Of a stretch of DNA of 64,000 bases, positions 35,907-46,180 are shown piece after piece. The notes beneath the pieces are model-generated. The model saw only the letters and a program-made list of their open reading frames with translations, was not told the origin of the DNA and did no database searches. The position numbers were made by a program, and so were the translations under genes. This DNA is from Icerya purchasi (taxonomy: Eukaryota > Arthropoda > Insecta > Hemiptera > Monophlebidae). Each line of letters opens with the position of its first letter. Positions within the stretch are counted from its first letter, which is position 1. Location: NCBI GenBank assembly GCA_039619475.1, contig CM077115.1, positions 535,836,315-535,900,314 of the forward strand, given 5' to 3'.

Positions 35907-36750
35907 CCTTTTTCTTTTTTTTTTTTCTTTTTTTTTTTATTTTTTGTGGGCGCGCCAGCGGCATTGACCCAACAACAAGAAAACTAAGCTAATAAATTAA
36001 ATAACTAAGCGGTCCGAAATGGACGCAACAAAGGACAGCAGTGCGGACACCACAGAAGATGAAGGAAAGGAGAGGATAAAGGAAGAGTTATAGGGAGTAG
36101 GGAGACCTAATGACAGGAGCTGACTGTATAAAAGGTAGCGTTCGTTACGAAGAGCAGGACACTCAAAGAAAATGTGATTAGCATCACATGTACGAGGAGC
36201 AAAGGCGCACTCAGGATCTTTTTTTTGGTCGGGGCTAGAATTTAGAAGATGAGTTAGGAAGTGGTAACTCGGTACCTCGACTAAGTACCTATCTATTCCC
36301 GTGGTTTGTAAATTAAAATAAAAAAAATAAAAAAAAATACAAAATTAACGAATATTATTTTTAAAAAAAATTACAAAACTAACGAATTTTATTTAAAAAA
36401 AAAAAAAAATAATAATAGAAACGTAACATTATGTCTGTAATAAGCACAAATTAGATAAGTATACGAATTTTATTTTTAAAAAATTAGCTAAAAGTATATA
36501 ACATTATACTTCTAATATAAGTAAAAAGATAATAAGTATGTTTTAAAAAAAAAAATCAAGTAAAACAAAACATTACAAAACGAAATTAAGATTTCGAAGA
36601 TTTTTTGGGGGGAGCAATGGCCCCGTGGCACCCCCCTTGAGTGCGCCAATGACGAGGAGGATCGCAACCGTGGAGAGAACAATTAGGAGAAGGCGATAGA
36701 GCAAATCGAAAGCGAGAGGAAGGGAGGAGAGAATGATCCTTTCAATAAAG
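35907..36750 (-). mobile_element. I-like LINE, copy 2: 3' fragment split by a hAT MITE
   Basis: The 3' end is an interrupted T-rich tract (about 35907-35946, a poly-A tail on the minus strand) followed by GGGCGCGCCAGCGGCATTGA then CCCAACAACAA, exactly as at the 3' end of the large copy (39087). The 3' untranslated and C-terminal coding sequence follows (CACTCAAAGAAAATGTGATT then AGCATCACATGT) and is broken at 36199. Homology resumes at 36652 with ACGAGGAGGATCGC and ACAATTAGGAGAAGG, and fades by about 36750. Confidence 0.85.
36200..36651. mobile_element. hAT-type MITE (family B) nested in the LINE
   Basis: 452 bp with ends CAAAGGCGCACTCAGG and the reverse complement of CATTGGCGCACTCAAGG. It is flanked by the exact duplication ACGAGGAG (36192-36199 and 36652-36659). 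The interior is AT-rich with A-runs and holds no transposase. Confidence 0.9.
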
Positions 36751-36751
36751 A

Positions 36752-39065
36752 TAGCAAAGTTTCGTGTCTGCAAAATAGTGACATTAGGAGAAAAATGATA
36801 AGGGAGAAGATTAAACGACGCAGTGCTCGATAAAGGATGGGCTACAATCAGTAATCCGCAAATCAAAAAACAAAAATATATATATACATATATATACTTG
36901 ATTTATCATTTTAAAGACATTAAAAATGCCATCCATCAATTAAAATTAATAATTTCCATCGCACTTATCAGGGCTACAATGGCGTATTGGACATCAAAAT
37001 CCCTCGATCATTTTTGTTGTTTGATTCGAATTCGATTTCATCAATATAGCCCCTCTTTGTTGATTAAAAATATAAATTTTCAATAATATCGCCGCCGTCA
37101 CTACCAATTTCGCTCGCTCTGAGGGGGGTCGATGCCATCATAGTAAATGAGAAATGTTGTATGAATGACCTGGATGATCCTGATCGTATTAGCTTCTTCG
37201 TAACCCTGAGAGAATCGTGAGCTGCAACAAATAGCGATCGATGCAACGAGATTCTTTTTTATTACATTTATTTTTTATTATTATTTATTTATTTATATTT
37301 AGGTTAAAATTATTTTCATCCATTTCTGTATTAACACTTTATTAAACAATATAAAAAACCTTTATTTAACAGAAATTATTTTTAAATTAAAAAGTAAGTG
37401 ACTCCGAAACATGTCGGCACATTTTAATATTTAATTTAAAAATAATTTCTGTTAAATAAAGGTTTTTTATATTGATTAATAAAGTATTATTTATTCATTA
37501 TTATTTACTTATTATTATTTATTTACTTATTATTGTGTATTTCTTAATTTATTTTTTATTATGATTTATTTATGATTTATGCGCGTCCTTTGTAATCTGC
37601 TGGAAATCGTCACGAACGTTACATTTTTCACAGTTCCGCGTCGTCAGGCATTTTAAATGTCAAAAAAGTACCCAAATCCCTCGAACTAGCTTGGAGGAAC
37701 TTAACGCACACCCCCGATAGTCTTCTATAATTCTTAAGGAAGAGTCAGTTTTAATTAACTAGACTATTGTTTTGTTTTCGATCTCGCTATCGTCAAAACT
37801 AATCGCGCTATCTGCGTCATTTAGTTCCATCGTAGATCGTTTTTAAATATTCATAACTAATTCTATATAATATAAAAAACACATAATAAGAAGGCCAATC
37901 TTAACCTACGCATCGCCTTGGTCCTCAACTTCTAAACAACTACAGCTCACACAAGACAGATGTCTTGGGTGCGTATTTATCCGGCTATACCAGGATTCCA
38001 GTGATGCGTAATATCCTCAAGTTGCCACATCTTCGTAATTATCTACTTTCTTCGGCAAAGAAATTTTTTGAAAATGGCTCGACTCACAGCACAATCCTCT
38101 TATTAATCATATCGGGTTATGTACTCAAAATACAAGCATAGGCGGTTATAATAGAATAGGCAATATTAAGATCATTAGGCAGCTGGGGAGAGGGCAATAG
38201 GAGAAGGAAACATCATTAAGGGGATGTTGATGGCGTGACGAGACAACAACATGTGATTAAAGCGTGAGCGAATGAATTTTATCACAGTTGCTGAAAGCGA
38301 GCTGAGTGAGACAAACCAGCCGTAAAGCAAAGAAGAGGACTTGCTGAAAAACTAACATTCAGGTAAGCTAGTTAATTTTAATATTCGTTACCATAACGCT
38401 TCGTTATAAATAAATAAACATACGCAGAGCTGTGCAATATGAAATTCTGAATCAAAGACACGTTGTAAGAAGTTTTTACGTTTGGGGGAGGGGTGTAAAA
38501 TTTATGATTACCAATTTCAAAAATTATTATTCTTTTTAATTTACCGGATGCTCAATTAAAATACAACAAAAAAAAAAAAAAAGGAAAGAACAGTATTATT
38601 ATATTAAAGGGACAAACTTAAAAGTTGTTTGGAAATCCAAAGTTATCGGATATTAATGAACTGAAAAAATGCAGAAAAAAAAATAATGAGATATATAAAT
38701 ACCGAGAAGATATTAAAAATACCACGAAGAGGTAGAAGTTTTTAAATTAAAAAATGCCAAAAATAGCTAAAGTTCCACAGATTGGTCCTCCTATTATATT
38801 GATTACTTCCAACTAACAACATTTGATATCGTATGAAGATATAATTGATTCCTTCCTATTCTAATTATTTCTGGGTAAAGGTGTCCCCGGTTGACAGGCC
38901 AAAAAAAAAAAACAGAAATTCGCGGGAATTTTATTTTTTTACGTAAAATCTGGAAAATAATTATGCTCTTATTTAAACACAATGGATAAACATCAACCGA
39001 AGGGATACGCAACGTTTTCATAGTCGAGAAAGCATTTACATATATAAATGAATAACTAGACGAAA
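36752..39065. other. No recognisable gene; contains a strong inverted repeat
   Basis: AT-rich DNA. A perfect-looking CAG|GTAAGC donor on the plus strand at about 38361 is isolated. The inverted repeat at 37336-37485 is listed separately. T-rich (TTTA)n stretches occur near 37490-37570. Confidence 0.5.
37336..37485. repeat. Inverted repeat, 56-bp arms with CCGAAACATGTCGG loop
   Basis: Arms 37336-37391 and 37430-37485 are reverse complements with about one mismatch. The 38-nt loop contains CCGAAACATGTCGG, itself a small hairpin (CCGA/TCGG). It could be a foldback MITE; no target duplication was identified. Confidence 0.85.
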
Positions 39066-39135
39066 ATAACTTTTTTTTTTTTTTTTGGGCGCGCCAGCGG
39101 CATTGACCCAACAACAACAGAAATTAAGGAAGGGG

Positions 39136-40758
39136 TTAAATAAAAAGACGATTAGAAATAGATCTTAGGAAAGATTGGAGTACAGGGATTATATCTGGAG
39201 ATGGAAAGGAAAGGACAAAAGAAAAATTATACGGAGCAGGAAGACCCAGTGCCAAGATTTTCGAGTACAAAACAGAGCGCTCGGAATCAAGGGCAGGGCA
39301 TTCAAAGAAGATGTGGTTTGCATCACATATGAGAGGAGAGATGGAATTATGAAGGGGACAATTGGGAGAAGGGGACAGGGAAAAACGAAAACGTGAAGAG
39401 GGTAGAAGTGAGTGATTAATACGCAGTCTGATTAAGGAAATGATCGCGGAGCGTTGATAAGAATAGGATTGAAACCACGGCTGGGAAGAGGGAACCGGTT
39501 GAATTTGAAGATAATGAGAGGCGGGATTAGAAAATAGGGAAGGATAGATGTCCGACCATAGTCGGGAATGATTAGCTGAGGAAAGAAGGAGGATGTCCGA
39601 GGTAGGAATTTTGCAGAATAAAGGACCATCGCGGGCGGCCGAACGGGCTAAAAAGTCCGCTAACTCGTTGCCCTCGATGCCAGAGTGACTAGGAACCCAC
39701 AAAAGGTCAATAGTAATGGAACGGGATGAAAGTAAATTGGATATAAGAAAACGAATTAAAAGAATGATAGAATTGGAGGAACGAGAAGGAGGAGAAGAGA
39801 TGGCTTGAAGAACACTTTTGGAATCGGAGACAATCAGACATTTACTGATCTCTCTTATGGATGGAATGGACGAGACTGTGCGTAAAACGGCGATAGACTC
39901 CGCTGTGAAGATAGAACAGAAGGAAGGGAGCTTGAAGGACTCAGAGTGATTAAGTGAGAGGGAGGTAAACGCGCCGCCCACCCCATTTTCGTTTTTAGAA
40001 CCGTCAGTGAAGAATGTTAGATGAGAAGGGAAAGATGTGTCCAGCATGTGGAGGAATTCGGCTTGGATTGAAGAATGTGCGGTGGAGCTGGTTTGGAGAG
40101 GGAGAGAGAAGAGATTAATAATCTGCCAAATGCTGGAAAAGTCATGGGAAAAGTAAAAAGGCTTGGAATAAGAAAAGACATAAGGCGAAAAATTGGAGAC
40201 TCGAGCTGCTACGAGAGAAAGGATTGGGATTTTGTGAGGAGCAAATCGCCATTGGTTTTTAATACTAAGATAGGAAGAGATAAGATTAGATGAGGACACA
40301 GAAAGCCGTTTAATTAGAAAATTATAACCAAGCTGCGATCTGCGGATAAACAGTGGTTGCATAGCAGATTCAGAGAGGATAGCAGGAATGGGAGAAGATT
40401 TTAGCGCTCCAATGCACAACCGAAGGCAGCAGTTTTGAACTTTGTCCAGTTTGGTGAGGAGAGATTTAGAGGAGTTTCCATAGATGAAGGAGCAGTAATC
40501 GATTCTGGAACGAATTATAGCCTTGTAAAGGATTAGGAGAATGGAAGGGTCACCACCCCATTTGGATGGCGAAAGGGCTTTCAGGAGATTGAGTCTTTTG
40601 AGGGAAGAATTGTAGAGATAGTTGATGTGTTCATAGAAAGTGAGTCGGCTGTTGAGAATAACGCCAAGATAGCAGAAGGAGCTGACGAGCGGAATCGGAA
40701 TGTTAGATGAAATAATATTTACCAAAGCTTGATTGTAGGGGCGGAGGGAGAACACCAT
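39136..40758 (-). pseudogene. LINE polyprotein, thumb and RNase H part (frame 1)
   Basis: 540 codons. The N-terminal part (about residues 25-190) is the RT thumb: FCYLGVILNSRLTFYEHINY, then LYKAIIRSRIDYCSFIYG and the CLRLCIGALKSSP segment. RNase H follows at about residues 245-385 with all four acidic positions visible: FFTDGSKNENGVGG (Asp), FTAESIAV (Glu), LIVSDSKSVLQA (Asp) and WVPSHSGIEGNELADFLARS (His and last Asp). The C-terminal domain has RLRINHSLLPSSRF and a NCPLHN..CDANHIFFECP segment of Cys/His residues. It would degrade the RNA strand during retrotransposition. The true polyprotein continues upstream in another frame, so this is one piece of a broken gene. Confidence 0.88.
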
Positions 40759-41414
40759 AGAAGAGGACTTAGAAGGAGAGAGAGAGAGAGGTGAATTGAG
40801 GCGAGGGAGATACTAAGGATAGATAAAGAGTTATTGATCTCTTCGTTGGCGGCGGCCACATCATTACAACTGGAGTAGATGAGGATATCGTCTGCGAAAA
40901 GGAGAGAGGAGGAAATTGTAGGGAGGGAAGCAATATTAAGGAGATAGATATTGAAAAGAGTGGGGCTAAGACATGATCCCTGAGGAAGTCCCCGGTGGAT
41001 GCATCTGGAAATGACACGGGAGCGAGTAGAGAGGAAGAGGGATCTATTTTGGAACAAGTTTAAGATCAGAAAGATGAAATTAGATGGAACGTTAAGCCCA
41101 AGAAGCTTGGCGCATAGAGTAGGAAGGTGGACATTATCAAACGCAGAGGAGACGTCAACAAATGTAGCAACAGTGAATTTTCTTTCTATGAAAGCTTTGT
41201 AGACGTCTGATAGGAAAAGACTGATGCAGTCGACCGGGCCCAACCCCGGGCGAAAGCCAAACATATTGTAAGGAATTAGATCACTGTGTTCCAGCCACCA
41301 GACGAGTCGCTTGTTCACCATACCTTCAAACAGTTTACGAAGACAGGAGGCTAAAGAAATAGGACGGAACGTAGATTGATTTTTTTTTAGGTATAGGGAT
41401 GATAACAAAGTCAT
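40719..41414 (-). pseudogene. LINE polyprotein, reverse-transcriptase core (frame 2)
   Basis: 231 codons holding the RT palm: FRPISLASCLRKLFEGMVNK, IPYNMFGFRPGLGPVDCISL, TVATFVDVSSAFDNVHLPTL (first catalytic Asp), HRGLPQGSCLSPTLFNIYLL, and LLFADDILIYSS (the FADD box, intact). It is joined to the upstream frame through a T-run at about 41382-41391 and to the downstream frame across a (GA)n stretch at about 40771-40792. Both look like slippage indels. Apart from these shifts the domain is well preserved, so the copy is fairly young. Confidence 0.88.
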
Positions 41415-42010
41415 TCCAGGATTTAGGTGTAGATCCGGAGAGTAGGAAGGAGTTAAAGATATTCAGAAGAAAATGCAAAGAAAGCGTGGAGAGGTTTTTA
41501 AGTATAAGGAACGATATACCATCTAAACCTGGTGAGGAGTTGGAGGATTTATTAAGGATAGATAGTAGCTCATCATAACGGAAAGGAAGAGATAAGAAGT
41601 GAGACTCTGAGTTGGGTGTAAGAACAGGAAGCGAGATTTCCTCAAGGGAAGGAGCGTAGGCGGGCGCGATAGAATCTAGAAGGGAAAGGAGATGTTGCAG
41701 TGCGGGAGAGGGATGTACCGGGCGCTTGGAAAGGGGAGAAGTAAAAGCCTTAGCCATCTTCCAAATCTGCGAAAAGGGCGTGTCTTTAGAAAAAGCGGAA
41801 CAAAATTGTTTCCAAGAATTTCTCTTAGCTGCTTTAAGAACAAAGCGAGCCCTCGCATTGGCTTCTTTGTGAGCAAGAAAGTTGGACATTGAGGACCGCG
41901 AACGAAATGATTTGAATGTAACAGTACTTTGTTTGAAAGCCTGTTTGCACACTTCGTTCCACCAGAGTGAGGAGGCAGAGGGCGCTATTTGCCGTAGAGG
42001 AGAAAATGAA
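41335..42010 (-). pseudogene. LINE polyprotein, region before the RT (frame 3, 5' truncated)
   Basis: About 220 codons, open at the 5' end with PSASSLWWNEVCKQAFKQ. This is the conserved WW..C segment between endonuclease and RT. It continues through ARARFVLKAAKRNSWKQFCS, RYDELLSILNKSSNSSPGLD (RT motif 0/1 area) and NDFVIIPIPKKK, after which the frame is lost at the T-run. The endonuclease domain that should precede it is missing. Confidence 0.82.
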
Positions 42011-42015
42011 TGCAG

Positions 42016-43368
42016 GAAGAAAAATAAGAAAATTTATATGAAGTTACAAAAATTTTCAAGCAAAAAACCTAAAAATATCTAGACACGGTATAATGACAAA
42101 TGGCGGCAATAAATAAAAAAGGAACAACAATAGCGATATCTCGACATTTGATAAAGGCCTACTAAAAACAACATTAACGGAAAAATAATGGAAAAAGTTC
42201 GTAAGAAACGAAACTCACATATGGATAATGCTACTGCTCTGTATACAGCACGATAAGTACTCCAACGAATAACTCAAAAGATCGAGCAGCAGTCGCTTCT
42301 AAGAAGAAATGGTGTTGCATTTGTTTCATTGTCTTCCAACGTACGATTGCCGCCACTTTAATCACGTCATAACCGCTGACACTGCAAGTTTAGCTGGAAA
42401 ATGCGTAATTTAATTATTTCGCAACAGACGACTTTAAGTATAAATGCCGGAAAAGTTTAATGTTTCGTTTTTCGTTTATTTTTTTACATGTAAAAAATAA
42501 CATATCGATGCAATTCTTTTTTCTCCCGTTTTCCCTTTTAATTAATTAATCACGCTGCGTCGTGATCTGTTTGCGAAATGTAGAAATGCGTTCGCGGCGA
42601 ACTCATCAGATTCTACGGTCAGAACGCGATGATTGGCCAGGGCGATAAGCAATTTGAAGGGCGCGCGGGACTGTAAGTTGATTGATTTGTTGATAACCGG
42701 TGTATTTTATTAAGGCCCGCGATTTTATCAACTGTTTATTTATTTATTTCTAGTAACTAATAAGTTTTTATTGCCGATCTTTTATGTATATTACGTTTAT
42801 TATTCCATCCATGTATGCAGATGCGTGTGTGTTTCTCCCTCGTAAATATAAGTAAACTAGTTTCTCCGGTTATCTCACACACAATTCACAATTTGGGTGA
42901 TGTCTCCATTTTTCTCCCCATCTTGGAACATGTATTCGAATAGAGATCTCCGTCCGGGTCTTTATTCATTTTTGCTCTATATTAAATGCAACTCACGATG
43001 AATCATCGAAGGCTTAGAGGACCCTAACACGATTTACAAAACGGCTCCCCCGTTATTTTAATTTAAAATTAAATTTTACGATATCGTTCGTTTCTCATCC
43101 CAGCCCGCGTTTTACATTACTGACCGTCAATTAGAACATAGTGTGCTGATAATAATAGATCGTTACTATTCGTTTTCGGTTTTTTTTTTTTATTATTACT
43201 TTTAAAACAATGTAATCTTAATCTTGCGGATTAAATAAGTACTGCTATTTACAAGATGTTCATTACAGAATGTACCTTATATACTAAATGCGAACGAGGG
43301 AGAGCTTGTGTAACCGAATGGATACAGTCTCATAAAAACTTAAATTCAGCTTCTCTACAAATCGAGAT
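42016..43368. other. No recognisable gene
   Basis: AT-rich. A somewhat GC-richer patch (about 42560-42700) has GATTGGCC (inverted CCAAT) and a donor-like CTGTAAGTT; it could be regulatory but is unsupported. Confidence 0.45.
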
Positions 43369-43522
43369 CGTCCGGTTTGTCTTAATCATCCGATATGTCT
43401 TAATCGTCCGATATGTCTTAATCATCCGATATGTCTTAATCGTCCGATATGTCTTAATCGTCCGATATGTCTTAATCGTCCGATATTTCTTAATCGTTCG
43501 ATATGTCTTAATCGTCCGATAT
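43369..43522. repeat. 18-bp minisatellite, about 8.5 units
   Basis: The unit CGTCCGATATGTCTTAAT repeats from 43369 with few substitutions (CAT for CGT in two units, ATTTC for ATGTC in one, TTCG for TCCG in one). Because 18 is a multiple of three, both strands stay open across it (YVLIVR on plus, GRLRHI on minus), which explains the two open frames here. Identical, directly adjoining units without spacers rule out CRISPR. Confidence 0.95.
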
Positions 43523-44355
43523 CATGGTTAGTAGCCAACAGCTTAGGTGCTTCAGTATTTCCATGCTGCTGCAAACGTTGTTCATGAATTAGCGCGAAAT
43601 GCTTGATAACTTCTTGAACAAAAAGGTACAACGATAGCGAAATGCGATTTGCTTAGAGCAAATGCCCATAATCGGAGGTCATACGTCCATATTGGTTTAA
43701 TAACTTATCGCTTATGGATGGTGCTGGGTGGTGTTGACTAATATGTTTTTTTTTTTTTTTAAATATACAATTTTCAGCATGGCTACTTTCGTGGAATTCA
43801 TTTAATCGTATGATTCTAATAATACTACCTGTTATAAAGCATCTTTAAAATTGAAACATTATAAAAAAGTAGAGTAGTCGCTAAAAGGAAAATTTCGGAG
43901 ATTTATTTTCGACAATAAGAAATAGTTGTTATTGTTTTAGGTAATTCGACTAGCCAGGAAAAAAAAATTTAAATTAAAAAACTAAAAAAAGGCGTGGGAA
44001 ATTATAATATTTTCATTGTCAATTTGATCGACAACCAGATAATAATATTTAGCAAAATACAGTCATGTCCTAGAGTTTTGCTTAGAATTAAATTTTTCGC
44101 TTAGCAGTTAGCTGTAGTGGAAACCACAGAAAAGTATCTATAAATTGAGATGTAATTTTGAAAATTCCTTAAAATAAAAGGAAAAAAAAAAGCATGCTCG
44201 AGTTAACACACTGTTTATTTACAAGATACAGTATAACGTCGAACCTCGGATTTTTAGATTTTATCTTTTTTCCAAAACACTAAAATATTTATTCTGCGTA
44301 ATCGCGATTTAAAGATAGTTTTCCCTCTTCTTTTAAAATATAATCTCGCAAAAGA
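43523..44355. other. No recognisable gene
   Basis: AT-rich with a T17 tract near 43747. Nothing was recognised. Confidence 0.5.
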
Positions 44356-44359
44356 ATAA

Positions 44360-44450
44360 GCCAGCTACCAAGTTGGTTAGGGAGTGATATTTCATTCGGA
44401 TAGAACCTGATTAAACTTCCAAAAAAAAATGCAAAAAAAAAGAAAAAAAA
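44360..44450 (+). mobile_element. tRNA-derived SINE, copy 2 (diverged)
   Basis: CCAGCTACCAAGTTGGTTAG then TTCATTCGGATAGAACCTGA parallels the head of the SINE at 10444, position by position through ACCTGAT. It ends in interrupted A-runs. The B-box part is lost. Confidence 0.5.
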
Positions 44451-44483
44451 TACGCACTATTTTAATATATGTATATATATATA

Positions 44484-44838
44484 AATTACAACGTAGAAAA
44501 AATGTCCCAACAAAACGTCCCAAAAAATGTCCTAATTTTATGTAACGTTTGTTATATTTTATAGGATTTTTGTTATTGCTATTTAAAAAATGTCACAATT
44601 TTATGTAAAGAAATATGTAACGAAAAATGTAACGAAACAATATCTTAATTTTATATAATGAAAGTTGAAAATGTTAAGATAGGATTTTTATGATTATGTT
44701 ATTTTTTTTGTGTTGATGCCAGTAAGAATTACGTTGTAAATTTTGATTATTTTATACAAAGTATAGAAAAGAAAGATATAGAAATGTAACAAGAGGGATC
44801 AAGGGGCACAGCTCCTTGCGAGGTCAAAATAACCGAGT
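44484..44838 (+). mobile_element. Family H (HINE-like) element
   Basis: Starts AATTACAACGTA after a TA-rich stretch. It carries GTTACATAAAATT/GTCCCAA-type minisatellite units, GCCAGTAAGAATTACGTTG, TATAGAAAAGAAAG, the hairpin CAAGGGGCACAGCTCCTTG and ACCGAGTTT, and ends at (TA)n. Confidence 0.88.
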
Positions 44839-44870
44839 TTTATATACATAATATATATATATATATATAT

Positions 44871-45070
44871 AACTCGGCCATTTTGGCCTCGCAAGGGGCT
44901 GGCCCCTTGACCCCTCTTGTTACATTTCTGTCTCTTTCTCTTCTATACTTTGTATAAAATGATCAAAATTTACAACGTAATTCTAAATCAGTCCGTATGA
45001 ATATAATAACATAATCACAAAAAATCCTATAAAATATAACAAACGTTATATAAAGTTAGGACATTTTTCA
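44871..45070 (-). mobile_element. Family H element in inverted orientation, truncated
   Basis: Starts AACTCGGCCATTTTGGCC right after the (TA)n that ends the previous copy. It has CAAGGGGCTGGCCCCTTG, CTTCTATACTTTGTATAAAA and TACAACGTAATTCTAAATC, and ends in the minisatellite at AAGTTAGGACATTTTT. The two copies sit hairpin end to hairpin end across about 32 bp of TA. Confidence 0.85.
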
Positions 45071-45544
45071 ACACTATTTAGAATTTGTTTCTGATCACAC
45101 ATAGTTAGTTGTGTTCTTAGCTGCTGATGGGTTATACCCGAAAACGTTTCAGAGTAAGCCTTCATTTCATTCTTAAATTTGTTTGTTATAAATTACTATA
45201 TTTTATGGGTTTTTTTCTGTGGTTTTTATGAAAATTTGTTTTTTCTGTACGTTATAAATTCGAAAATACAGTATTTGACGGAAAATTTATTTTGGTGATG
45301 AGCGAGGAGGCCTAACTAACATAATCGCGTATGTAATATATTTTTTATTTTGCCTTCTACACCGCATAAATAAATAAACAATTCCTACTTTTGAGTGCGC
45401 AACACGTACATTTGTCCGAGAGAAGAACATGAAATTTTCGTATTTATTTCTCTCACTTTCTTGCTCTTTTCTGAGAAAAATAGCAAAGTTTTGGAAGCAG
45501 TTCGTCGAAAAGTATTTGAGTGAAATAGCAAACATACAGAAACA
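45071..45544. other. No recognisable gene
   Basis: Contains CTGATGGGTTATACCCGAAA at about 45124-45143, a stem flanked by CTGATG and GAAA that superficially resembles a hammerhead core; the expected third stem is not apparent. Confidence 0.4.
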
Positions 45545-45565
45545 CAGGGCCGTATCTAGACCAAA
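45545..45565 (+). mobile_element. One terminus of a hAT-type element
   Basis: CAGGGCCGTATCTAGACC is a typical hAT inverted-repeat start, followed by GGTGGGCT. I could not find the matching opposite end, so the element is truncated or its end has decayed. Confidence 0.35.
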
Positions 45566-45592
45566 ATTGGGTGGGCTACGAAAATATTTTTC

Positions 45593-45594
<2 letters not shown>

Positions 45595-45638
<44 letters not shown>

Positions 45639-45649
45639 CGTGTGTGTGT
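45595..45649. repeat. (TA)n(TG)n microsatellite
   Basis: AT dinucleotides followed by GTGTGCGTGTGTGTG. Confidence 0.95.
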
Positions 45650-46104
45650 TATCATGAAATATATTCATTTATAAATAGTACACTAAAGTCTTATAGTCAA
45701 TTATTGTATATGCAATATTTGAACTCTACAATAAAAACAAATAAGAAATAATCGTTTCCATGGAATTCATCAAAATTTTAATTTTCTTTTCCCCTTTAGT
45801 CAAAAATTGAAAAGAAATTTATTCTGAATTTCGGTCCATTTAATTCAAGCAGTTATTACTTCGCAGACATTTCGGGGGAGGGGGTTGAACCCGGACGACG
45901 TAAAACGAAAATGCGTGTTTTTTCGCTAGTTTATTGGATACTGTATTTTTAACATAGAAAGAAGATTTTTAATTCGAAATGTGATTTTTCCCCTTTTAAA
46001 AGGCTTTTGTTAAAACTGTGCCTTCGCGAATGGCATTTAATATGACGCGTAGTAATTTTAAAAATTACACTACAGTATTGTTATACTGCGACAAACATAG
46101 ATAC

Positions 46105-46180
<76 letters not shown>

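Larger units (their letters stand above)
39071..42015 (-). mobile_element. I-like LINE, copy 1: RT plus RNase H, 5' truncated
   Basis: About 2.9 kb on the minus strand, ending in a T16 tract (39071-39086, the poly-A tail) next to the family's conserved 3' tail GGGCGCGCCAGCGGCATTGA. Coding sequence covers the linker before the RT, the complete RT, the thumb and an RNase H domain, in three frames. The endonuclease is absent because the copy stops at about 42015, as expected from incomplete target-primed reverse transcription. A possible short duplication AAAATAA lies at both edges but is not convincing in this AT-rich context. RNase H after the RT points to the I/LOA/R1-related groups. Confidence 0.9.

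Noticed and set aside
39175..41892. Plus-strand frames across the large LINE
   Set aside because: They are antisense shadows of the RT/RNase H coding strand.
39062..42027. Target duplication AAAATAA around the large LINE
   Set aside because: Only seven A/T bases in AT-rich flanks; too likely by chance.
43256..43631. Repeat proteins (YVLIVR on plus, GRLRHI on minus) and a CRISPR-like look
   Set aside because: The 18-bp minisatellite length is a multiple of three, so open frames arise automatically. Units adjoin without spacers, so it is not CRISPR.
45118..45150. Hammerhead-ribozyme-like CTGATGGGTTATACCCGAAA
   Set aside because: The CUGAUGA consensus is imperfect and I could not find the paired third stem and cleavage site. 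A covariance-model search would decide.
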